Source: Pseudisothecium myosuroides (taxonomy: Eukaryota > Streptophyta > Bryopsida > Hypnales > Lembophyllaceae). From it: DNA of 64,000 bases. The translations under genes and the position numbers were made by a program. Position 1 is the first letter of the stretch; the number at the start of each line of letters is the position of its first letter. Shown one piece after another: positions 26,204 to 37,600 of this stretch. The notes beneath the pieces are model-generated. The model saw only the letters and a program-made list of their open reading frames with translations, made no database searches and was not told where the DNA came from. Location of the stretch: positions 7,440,001 through 7,504,000 of the forward strand of contig OX637293.1 of assembly GCA_951799445.1 (NCBI GenBank), in the 5' to 3' direction.

Positions 26204-26517
26204 ACTTCCTCCACATTTCGGAATGGTGAAATGGACTCTGAGTAGACTGTGCCTACAACACCCTGAAATAAACGACATGCCAGAAATGGGCCCGTCTCTT
26301 GAAAGCCATTATTTAGCTAATTTATGACTTCTACACGCAAAAGAGTACGTACATTAACACACCAGCCAATCAGTAATCATCAACAACAAGCCAAACATTC
26401 TTTAGTCGCAAGACACCTCATCGCCATAGCCATGAATACCATGACTTCTATAAATGTTTGTCCGACGAAGATGCTAGATCAGGGAGCTAGAAGAATTGTG
26501 GCAGTTGAACAAAAAAT

Positions 26518-26626
26518 CTACACAAAATAGTGAAATTAGGTTGCCCCAGACTATAGTTGACCATGTCTGAAAGTGTTAGATATGAGAAATTAGTGTGGGG
26601 CAACCTAATTTCACTATTTTGTGTAG
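26518..26626. mobile_element. 109-bp MITE/hairpin with perfect 31-bp arms
   Basis: The arm CTACACAAAATAGTGAAATT continues to 26548 and is repeated exactly in reverse complement at 26596-26626, leaving a 47-base loop. RNA read through it would fold into a long hairpin. No clear target duplication is seen. Confidence 0.75.
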
Positions 26627-26928
26627 TGAATTCACAAAAACAAATCCTTGGATGCTGATACTGTAGACTTTCCCCAGGGAAGAGGATTTTCCAGATCTAC
26701 CAAATTCCCCAAGTCCTTAAATACCAAGACATTCAATGGATTTTGTCCATATGTTTCAAGAAAAATAAAATAAAAATACTGAGACATTCTCACACCTTCA
26801 GTTAGCTCTAACTTCATTAAACTGATTTGTCTGCTGGAGCACCCAGCAGTGCGCTAGAGTAATACGGAGTAACTTAGCTGTTTTGACAAGCTCATTGTCA
26901 AGAGTCATTGGGAAGGTCCCCGAGCCGG

Positions 26929-27179
26929 GGGCCAGGGAGGATTGACCCCTCTACAGTCTTGCCCCGCCAGAGGGTAAATGTAAAAATTTCCCCCTATTTT
27001 GTGCCGATTAAAATTTGTATTTCATCACATCCCCTGCTGTAGCTAATTTGGGGTCTTTGATCGCAAATATGAATTCAGAATTTGCAAATTTCATCATGCG
27101 TGGCAAATAAAAAAATTCAGTGTTTTCTACAAGGGTAAAACGTGGGGCAATACTGTAGAGGGGTCAATCCTCCTGGCCC
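26929..27179. mobile_element. 251-bp MITE with Mutator-size target duplication
   Basis: Ends GGGCCAGGGAGGATTGACCC (left) and the inverse, GGGTCAATCCTCCTGGCCC (right), continue as CTCTACAGTNTTGCCCC for about 37 bases with two differences. Flanks CGAGCCGG (26921-26928) and CGAGCCCGG (27180-27188) fit a 9-bp duplication with one base lost, which suggests a small Mutator-type element. Confidence 0.65.
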
Positions 27180-27817
27180 CGAGCCCGGTAGCTCCGTGAA
27201 GGGCAGCTTGGCGAGCCTTTGTGGGGGCAGCGACGAAGGCAGGACGAAGCGGGACCCAGGCCGCGTGAATTGCTCGATGGGCCGATGGGGATAATAAGCT
27301 TAACTTAAATAACTTCTCGCGCTAACAGACAGAGAGACTACAGTAAGTTATCATTGCTGTTAAAGCTACAGTAACACACTCGTGTCCCCTACTCCCCTCC
27401 TGCAGCTACTTCACACAGTCTTTGGCACTCCTACGCAGTAGGAAACAGACAGTTCTGGGTCTACGTCGTCCTTATATAGCATTATTCTTCACGTGGGGCG
27501 GCTGGGGCGGCTGCAACTATTGGTGCGATCATTGCCACTCCTGGCCACAGATACCCCACAATCGTCCTAGGCTCCCGATTGGCTCTCCTCCCTGGCGACG
27601 CTCATCGTCTCCATCCTCTCCAACTTCTTCCACTCTTTCCCCTAGACCTGCATCTGTTTTGCATCTGTTTGTTGGCAGTTTTCGAGCTACAGCGTCTCCG
27701 ATGTTACGTCCTACGAGCTTACGTACACAGGAAGGATAAGATGAGGCACCGCTCTCAGACATTTAACGTTGTTCTTGGCCGTGGAGTACTTCTGTGCTGT
27801 GTCAATTCGTCGCTGGA

Positions 27818-27906
27818 GAGTATCTTGCAAACGAGAGAGACGACCCCAGGTGCTCTTGGATCCGAGTATCTTACAAGCGAGAGAGACGACCCCTGGTGCT
27901 CTTGGA
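27818..27906 (+). repeat. 46-bp unit tandemly repeated twice
   Basis: GAGTATCTTGCAAACGAGAG followed by AGACGACCCCAGGTGCTCTT is repeated at once with a few substitutions. The surrounding moderately GC-rich block (27190-27960) includes a TATATA motif at about 27473 but no gene I can recognise; it might be a retroelement terminal repeat. Confidence 0.65.
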
Positions 27907-28224
27907 ACCTCATGGCAGTATAGGTATGCGCACTTAAAATGCATTCCAATTGTTCAAGTGTGAGTATGAGCGTGGTTCCCCCTGCATTAGACTGCTTTTG
28001 ATTTGGTGGGGTTTGGGTAACACTGGAACAAGCATTTCAGCAAGACTTAAGGTGTTGTTTTGGGATACCGTGTGAGTGAATTTTGCATCTTGGAAGTGTT
28101 GTTACAAGTGTTTATAGTCTTGGTAGGCTCACCTGTTTGGCGCTTGTGTTGCAAGTAGGTTTAGTAGCCAACAATAGGTTTTGCTTGCAAGTGTAGAATA
28201 GCTCCAGGGGCAATACTTGAGTTA

Positions 28225-28532
28225 TGGCCAATTTCATTAAAATGACGATATTTCGTTAATTTGGCACTTTTAGCAGATCAGACTGTCTAGTCTGAACTAT
28301 TTTTTCTGTACCCAAATCTATACTCGCACTAGATTTTTCAAATCTACACTCGTCCTAGATATTTAAAATCTATACCAATCCTAGATTATTTAGACTAAGT
28401 GGTCCAATATCTATGCTTGTCCTAGATTTCTGAAATCTAAAAACAACCTAGATGTAAACAATGTACACTTGTCCTAGATGTCACGGTGTGAAAATGGCAC
28501 ATGGAATGCCGCCATTTTAATGAAATTCGCCA
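28225..28532. mobile_element. 308-bp MITE with TA duplication
   Basis: The left end TGGCCAATTTCATTAAAATG is matched by the reverse complement of CATTTTAATGAAATTCGCCA with one change. TA flanks both ends (28223-28224 and 28533-28534), as in Tc1/mariner-type MITEs. Inside, a motif CCTAGAT recurs at least five times with short spacers. Confidence 0.7.
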
Positions 28533-28534
28533 TA

Positions 28535-31500
28535 GTTGCACTTCATTACCTTCATGTCGTTCTACAGAAGCTTGTCAATAGAGGATTGGTGCTCTTTCAT
28601 GGGTGAATTTGTTGAATATAGTATATCCTGACACTTAGTCCCACAATATGCAATGATCAATTGCCAATTGGTGGAAGAATTTGGCTCAGCAAATGAATGG
28701 TTGCAATGTTGCAAGGATTTGCAAATGGCTACAAAGATGGAGAATTTAGACCATTCACGAGAATAGTCGGTGAGGAGTGTGCACATTGACAGCTCTGGAC
28801 CGATTTGGCTATGAATTCTCGAAAAGAGTGGTGGTGAAAGTGGGACTTCATTTTTCATTTATTTTGGGTCTCTCATGATGCAACAATTGACAACCATGGA
28901 TGTGGATGAAACATGAACTAAAATAAAAAATTTCGTCCAAAAACATTCATTCATTCATTCTAAGGAGCTATTTTGTCTAAGACTTTGTTGCAATTCAACA
29001 ATTTCATCCACTAAGACATGGGGGTCCATGGTAAAATACTACCTTGAAATTCATTGTACCTTTTTCTAGTATATTATTGGTAAAAAAAAAATCTTTGGGT
29101 AGATTGGGAGGCATTTCTAAAAGTAAATGAATTACAAGGAAAGAACTACTTGCCAAGTGATCTTTGACATGGCTTGAGATTGGAAGTCTTATTAATACAA
29201 GGTAAAATATGTTCTAAAAAGTTCTATGTCAAGCATTGGATTTTTAATTTTTTTCAAAACATATGGCATTGCATATCATTGAGTGTATATTTGTGAGATT
29301 AGAGATAGTGAATGGTGTATATGGTATATAACATAGAATTATACAACCAATTGCAACATTTATCTAAATATTCCAGTTGAAATTTTTTGTTGATGTTGTT
29401 CATGTAGATTGACATTAACTACCAATAAATATTTAATCCTATTGTACAATATATAAATATTGCCTTTAGGGGTCATCAATTTTCATCTTGATTTAATTTG
29501 AAGAAATTTGAAAGTCATCATTTTGTAAATAATTATTTCTAGGGTCACTTTTTGGTGTATATATTCTAGTGAAAAAGGGCAATAGTAGTGGCCCAATGGT
29601 GGTCATCACCTTGTAGAACAATTTTAATTAGTATATATTAAGTAGAGAAATAGACTTGAAATTTTCCAAAGGTATGATCTTTTATCTTGTGGTTGCTTTG
29701 AAATTTGAAATTTGAAATTTTTCAAATGCATGTGGTTGTTGAATTGCAAGTTATTACAATTGGAGTTGGATGATAGTCCAATATTGTAAATAGTCCTAGT
29801 TTGTATGAGTGAATCTTTGTGTTCATGTTGAATTAATTAATTGGCACAATGCATTAAATGAAACTAAAGTTCCTTTAGTATAGCTATTGGTAAATGTGTG
29901 TTCTTCTAACTTAGTTTTATTGAGTTGTTTTTTATACACTAAATGATTTTTTTTGTAACTAGGGTTTTAATTTAATCATGTGATCATGACTTGAGGTATA
30001 ATATTGTGCTATTATTACAATGGAAGACAAATGGAAGTTACATCTAATTCACTTTTATTTTTGTGGGTGGAACTTGTCAAAATAGTTATGAATTTTTGAA
30101 GTTGGATTGATGAGTTTTTAAAAGCATCCCTACTTTGAATTGTTTGTCGTTGGTCTATTGAAGAATCGAATATGTACCTTTGTTTTAGGGTCTCTTTCCT
30201 TCTTAGATTAGGGAATGATATAGGTTTGGCCTTCCAATTGGGAGACAACACCTTCAAGCATTAATTGTCATGATGTTCACTTCGTACATTAGAACATCAA
30301 TGCAAATGCAACAAAGCAAATTGACTAGTGAAATCCTTTAGCTTTGTTCATATGTTCTAGAAATTCTCTTCCTCAAATACAAAATATGAGGCATTTGTCA
30401 TTTTGGGATAAAAAGTCATTAACATTTAATTAATTTGAATACAACACTACCATTTATTTGTTGAAAGTTATATTGCCTTCCTAAATTGATTGTAATTTTA
30501 TCCTTCATTTGTTCATAAGTTTAAGCTTTGGTTCGAAATATTGATGGTTTAGCCTTTGAAGAAAATCTAAATCAACTATTTTGATACGATGTTGTCATTA
30601 ACTTGATTTAAGGTTTTAAAGTAGACAATTACTATGTGTTTGTGTTTCACTTTTTGGAAGAATGATGGAATTTGAAAGTATACAAGTAGGATGGCCTTTA
30701 GAAAAAATATATGCCAATGAAACAATGTTGATGATATTTAGTGCAAATTTGTATAATGGAATGGTGAAAAATGGACTTTAATAGATTGGAGTTTCAAATT
30801 ACCTTGTTTTATTAAAGTTGGATAAGAATTTATGGATGGGTGAAAGTAAATATGAATATTCGCTTTCACCTATTTGAGAATTTTGGGAGTGTGATTTTGG
30901 ATCAAGGCCATTAAACATTTTCAATACAATGATGAAGTTGGCATAGTTTGAAATGTAATTTCTAAGGTCAAGTGTTGTGTATTTAAAAATTCCAATTATC
31001 TTCTAGTAGAATTCTTTAGAGCAAATTTCCAAATTGCATTTGTAGGGTTTGTAGCATGGTGTTTTTGTGTATTTGATATAGAGGGTGCATGAATCAAAGT
31101 ATACAACAACGGAAAAAGTTTATCTTTGTGCTGATTTTTGTTCAATGACCCGTGGTACTCTCAATTTGATTAATTTTTAAGCCTCCAACATATTTGAGAA
31201 GTGACAATCTCGTCATGTATTCAAATTGCATGGTGTTGTATTTGAGCATCATAACATTTACATGATGGACAAATACAATGTCTTGTACATGGTTCTCTCA
31301 AAGGCTTTTAAAGCGTAATGCACTTTATAAAGTTGTTCTTGCGATATTCATAAATTATAATTCTAAGATTATTGCATGTGTCTTGAAAAAGTAGATAAGA
31401 ATGTGTTATCTTATAATTTTTTTATTATTGTTTGGTACTAGGTTTATATAAGAATTGCTTGCTTACTTTGATATGGTTTTCTAGGTGGATAATTTTGAAT

Positions 31501-31631
31501 ATATTACTTATTTGAATTCCTCTTGGGACTTGGCTATCTTATAAATTTGGATATTGTTTTCTAATTACTTTTTTGGATTTTGGTTTGAAGCTATTGTAGA
31601 TTTTAATATATCACCCCACTCATTGATTGAA
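28535..31631. other. AT-rich upstream region of the NBS-LRR gene, no gene
   Basis: About 3 kb of AT-rich DNA with only short incidental frames. The promoter of the kinase-NBS-LRR gene should lie in its last part, but I cannot place a TATA box with confidence. Confidence 0.5.
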
Positions 31632-34600
31632 ATGGCGCGCTTTTTGATGTGGATGGCTAGCTTCTTCACAATGGCAATCTTTCGGAAATACATGGATCTT
31701 CCATGGTTTACTTGGTGAGCATAAATTTTGTTTAGTAAGTTTTGGTGATTGAAAATTGCATGTTAGATTTCATTATTGCTCAAATTACAAAGTTCTTTTG
31801 TAAAGTTTTCTATTTGATTTATTTTGAGTTGTACAACCAAGCTTGTTTTAAGCATTTATGTATATAAATCAAACTAAAAATATGCATCCTACTTTCAGTA
31901 GATAGAAAACTCTATCAATAATGTTCAATGAAGTTTCATTTGTAGAACATGCTTGATTAAATTGTTCAATATAATAGGTTAATTGCTCTCTAGACCTCTG
32001 AGCAAGATATCTCATCGACAATACGTATTAAATTTTTTGCAGGAAAGACAAAGATTTCTTACAAGTGCAAAGTGAGCATTATAAAAGACTATGCAATGAT
32101 ATACCAAGACTTGAGAAATGCTTGAAGGATATAGAAGCATCTCCAAAGAAAGAAGTCTTGAATAAAAATCAATGCGTACATCTTTTTGGCAAGCTCATAT
32201 TAGCCATAAAGGGAATACACAAAATGTTGTCAAGTGCTATTGAGGATCTCAAATTCCAATCTATTTTTGAAGAATTGTGTTATCTTCAAAAGAAAGTGGA
32301 GATTGTGGGAAAAAACTGCACTACGCAAGATCGATGGTGTCATTTGGTTGTATTTCAACTCCAAAACAAAGAAACTTTTCGTGAGTTGCTTTTAGATTTG
32401 AAGTGTTGTTATGATACAACATGTGAATTATATTTATTCCACCATCCAAATCAATCAAACGACATCTTACCTATTCAGTTTGATGCGGCTACCTATAAAG
32501 AAATCCTTGAAGATGCACAAGTTTTGAAAATGAAACTTGAACTTGTACTTGAAGGAGAAGTGTCAGAGGATTATGAAATAGCACAACATCTATTGTTGAG
32601 ACTTAGAAATTTGGATCGAGTTGACGGCGGAGACTTGGATGCGTTGGAGGTTCCAAATGATTTCAAGGCACCAATACTAATTAATCATTTAGATGGAGGA
32701 GTGCACACATCAAATTGGTTGGGCATTGCATGTGCCACCAAAGTATTGAAAGTGGATCCTAAATTTCTCATCAATTCCCAAAAGGAGCCTGGCATCTTGG
32801 CAGGCTTGAGCCATCCCAATCTCGTCCAATTTGTTGGTTGTGGGACTAGCAAAAATCCTGATGAGATTGTTGAAGAAGATGAAATGGTGAAGATGTATTT
32901 GGTGATGGAGCTCATGGAATCAAGCTTGTCTACCATATTGAGGAAAGTAAAGAGACCTTTATCCTATCATCTTGCAATTGATATCATGCACCAAATTGCC
33001 AAGGGTGTACTTTACCTTCATGACATGCAAGTTGCTCATCTTGACTTGAAGCCTGGTAATGTATTGTCGAGTTCAATATCTATAGAGGATTTGGATCCTT
33101 ATCACATATTCAAGGTCACTGATTATGGAACTTCTCAATTGGAGGTTTGCAGTAATCCAAAGCCTCCAAAGTCTCCGAAGCCATTAAATTCTCCAATTGG
33201 AACACGAGGGTACATGTCCCCTGAAATGATCAAGGGCAGTAACACTTCAGTGTATCAATTTCAAGCTGATGTGTGGTCATTTGCCATGATATGCTCAGAG
33301 ATTCTATCAGGAAAGATTCCATATTCTCATTTGAAACCAAAAGTTTTTTATAATCAAATATCAAGTACACATGGCATGGGCAATAAAAGCTTGCGACCGG
33401 ACCTACCCAACAATTGCAAAGAACTCACAAACTTAATCCGAGAATGTTGGTCTCAAGACCCTCTTCAACGGCCAACATTTTCCATCATTTGTGAAAGGCT
33501 TAAAAGTTTGAAGAAGTCATTTTTGAAGGGAAACTATTCATGTAAGATGGTTCCACAATATGATTCACCTAGCACCTCAAGAGATTCCAAGTCCATTGTA
33601 GACTATGTCCCAAAGGTATGAAGTTGCTGAAGTACAAAACTCATTTAGTGATATTTGCTTTCTATATTTCTCTTTGGAGCTTCACATTCATGGTTTGATG
33701 CATAGTACTTTTATTTTTATATAAAAATGATTTAATAAATGTGACTTTTGTGTTTGTATAGGTGGATGAACCAATTGCACCTCCAAAGGAGATTTTGCTT
33801 GATTTAGATCATCAATTATCTAAAGCCAAAGGGCTTTTGAAGATGAATTATATAGGCATTGTCGGCATGGGTGGAATTGGCAAGACCACACTAGCGAAGG
33901 CAATATTTGATGATCCAACAGTGAATTCCTCATACCATGCATCATGTTTTGTTGCACTATCTAAAAACTATCAAAGTTCGTATGAGATATTGTGTGAGAT
34001 ATTATCAAAACTTAGAAAAGATCGGAAACCTCGAGATTTTGAAGATGCCCAAAAGATGATGAAAGAACTCTTGGTCAAAAAGAAGGTTCTTTTGATACTA
34101 GATGATATCAAGGATAAAGCTCAAGTGCATGATATAGTACCCCTAAATATACTTGAAGCTAGTATTGGTACCACCATAATTCTCATTGCACGCGAATGGA
34201 GTACAATGGAATCATTTGTGGGAATTGAAGGAAGGTTAGATGTTGAATTGTTGGATGAAAAGGTAGCAACAACACTTTTCACCACTCACCTTTCTTGGAG
34301 TGTAGCTCCTCTATCACCAAACTTTGAAGACTTACGCAAGCATGTTGTGAAAGCTTGCAATGGCTTGCCTTTGAGCTTGAAAGTGATGGGTTCATTTCTT
34401 CGTGGTAAAGAGAGGCTGCGAAGTTGGGAACGAGCATTACAAAGGATGGCAAGAGGAAGGAATTTGGATGGTGATGAAGAAATCTGGAACACGTTGAAAA
34501 TAAGCTATGACGGTTTGAACGATGGTGTTGAAAAGAGGATGTTTTTGGACGTGGCTTGTTTCTTTTGTAGAGATGTATATCCATCTGGCATATCAAGAGA

Positions 34601-37600
34601 GACTATCTTGTCCATGTGGTCCAAAGATGGAACCTTTCCAGTGGGCGAATTGGAAAGATTGATCGATATGTCATTGTTGAAGCTAAATGAAGATGGTGAC
34701 ATTCTAGAAATGCATGACCAACTACGTGACATGGGTCGAATGATTGCCAAAGATACAAGAGTTTGGAAAGCATCCATGATACCCAAAAGTGGATTTACAA
34801 ACAAGGTAGTATTTCATTAGTGCAAATGGACATGACTAATATGTTTTGCTAAATAATTTCTAATGTAGTTAATCCCTAAAGATCGGAGGGTGTTTTGGAC
34901 TTTCAGAAGAGGAAATTTTTTGATGCATTGTCCAAAATCAAATATGAAAACTTCTTTTTGAATTCCAACCTTGAAAAAGTGTATTAAAGAAGTAATTCAA
35001 TGTGTGGGAAAAATTTCAGACCATTTGACTACATGGTTTGAAAGATTATAATGTTTGAAGTGAGAATTTTTTTTTTTTCATTCCTAAGAAGTAGGGTCAA
35101 CAGACTTCGAGCCTTCTTGAAGTAAAATATTTGTTCTACACAAAAATAAGGATTTTGACCATTCACACACATGATGTTAGGATCAGTCATGGAAAATTTC
35201 AAAATCAAATATGGAATCTAGCTTACTCTAAATCCCCTGGCAATGTAGGAAGTTAAGTAAATTGGCAATACACTAGTCATTTTTTGACAATTTCTTGTGC
35301 AATGAGGAAATTTTTTATTTGAAATCTAAATAGTGAAAAGTTAGAAAAAAACATTTGGAATATGTGGGAAAAATTTCAAGGACTTTGACTTCAAAATTTG
35401 CAAGATAATATGACTTGAAGTTAGAAGAAATTATTTCCTCCCCAACTTAGGTAACAAAGTTTGACTCTTCTTAGAACGTGATTTGATTACTAAAATTTGT
35501 TTCTTTTAGACAAGTATATGCCATTTTTTATAAGTTACATATATGACAAATTTCAAAAGTTGATGAGCAATTTTGTAAAAGATGCCCAAAAGATGCCCAA
35601 ATTGTTCAAGCTGCCAAAAAAGTTTAGGGCAATATAACTTTTGGTTTAGGCACCCAATCAGGAAAGAAAATTACATTCCCACTAAAAGAATGCATGTTCA
35701 TACCTTATGTCAAATTTCATGAACATTTGACCAAAATTGACTTCATAGGAACTTACCCAAATTTTTAATTGTCCATTCAATGAACAATTGACCTTTAGGG
35801 ATTAATGAACTTTCAATCCCACATTAGTTCAAAGAATCATGAGTTTTGAAATATGTTAGAAAATCAAATATCATTTGAATCCATCATATGAAGATGTAAT
35901 ACATTCTTATCTAAACTATTTTGAATGCAGGATGTTGAGGTCCTTGAAGGCATTTCTTGGGAAAAGACTACAAATCATCATTTCCCTTTGGTGAAACAAG
36001 ACCAAAGATTTGAAAAACTTCGTGTATTGATTCTCGTGAGTACTTGGGACAATACTCAAGTGTTTGCTGACAACTTTGGCTTACTACAACAAATAGCTTT
36101 ACAATGTTCTAAGTTGGAGGCATTTATGATAGGAAGCTTTCAAACGAAGGCTAGATTTCCACAAGTACTTCCATCAAATATTTCAGTTACTAGGCAGACG
36201 AGGATATCAGATATTTTTAACACTTGTAGATCACTGAAGATTCTTGATCTTATAGGTCTTAAATTCTTTCGTCAATTACCAAAACAAATTGCATCAAGCA
36301 ATACTCTATTGAGACTAAATCTTAGTTTCTGCTCTAATTTGGTGACCTTGCCAAAGGAAGTAGGGAACTTGTCTTCCTTGACCACTCTAGATTTGAGTGA
36401 GTGTTCAGGATTGAAAGCCTTGCCAAAGGAAGTGGGGAACTTGTCTTCCTTGACTACTCTACGTTTATGTAGGTGTTATGGATTGGTCGCCTTACCAAAG
36501 GAAGTGACGAATATGTCTTCCTTGACCACTCTAGATTTGAGATGGTGTTCAAACTTGGCGATCTTGCCAAAGGAAATGGGAAACTTGTCTTCCTTGACCA
36601 CTCTAGATTTGAGATGGTGTTCAAGCTTGGAGGCCTTGCCAAATGAAGTGGGGAACTTGTCTTCCTTTACCACTTTAGATTTGGATGGGTGTTCAAGCTT
36701 GGCAGCCTTGCCAAAGGAAGTGGGAAACTTGTCTTCCTTGACTACTCTAGATTTGAGATGGTGTTCAAGCTTGGCAGCCTTGCCAAAGGAAGTGGGAAAC
36801 TTGTCTTCCTTGACTACTCTACGTTTGGGGAGGTGTTCAAGTCTAGTCGCCTTGCCAAAGGAAGTGGCAAACATGTCTTCTTTGACCACTCTATATTTGG
36901 GTGGATGTTCAAGATTGAAGGCTTTGCCAAAGGAAGTAGGGAACTTATCCTCCTTGACCACTCTAGATTTGGGTGGGTGTTCAAGTTTGAAGGCCTTACC
37001 AAAGGAAGTAGAGAACTTGTCTTCCTTGAAAACTCTAGATTTAAGATGGTGTTCAAGCTTGGTTGTGCTGCCAAAGGAAGTGGGGAACTTGTCTTCCTTG
37101 ACTACTCTGCGTTTGGATGGGTGTTCAAACTTGACAACCTTGCCAAAGGAAGTGGGGAACTTGTCTTCCTTGATCACTCTTGATTTAGATCGGTGTTCAA
37201 ACTTAATGGCCCTGCCAAAGGAAATTGAGAACTTATCTTCCTTGACCAATCTACGCTTGGGTGGATGTTCGAGCTTGGTGGCCTTGCCAAAGGAAGTGGG
37301 GAACTTGTCCTTCCTGACCACTCTAGATTTAGGTGGGTGTTCAACTTTGTTGGCCTTGCCGAAGGAAGTAGGGAACTTGTCTTCCTTAACTACTTTGGAT
37401 TTGAGATGGTGTTCAAGCTTGGCAATCTTGCCAAAAGAAGTGGGGAACTTATCTTCCTTGGCCACTCTAGATTTGAGATGGTGTTCAAGCTTGTCGGCCT
37501 TGCCAAAAGAAGTGGAGAACTTATCTTCTTTGACCACTTTAGATTTGGATGGGTGTTCGAGCTTGGTTGTCTTGCCAAAGGAAGTGGGGAACTTGTCTTC

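Noticed and set aside
27422..27923. Possible small genes or a retroelement terminal repeat
   Set aside because: Overlapping frames without motifs; a TATATA box is present but I found no primer-binding site, polypurine tract or partner repeat.
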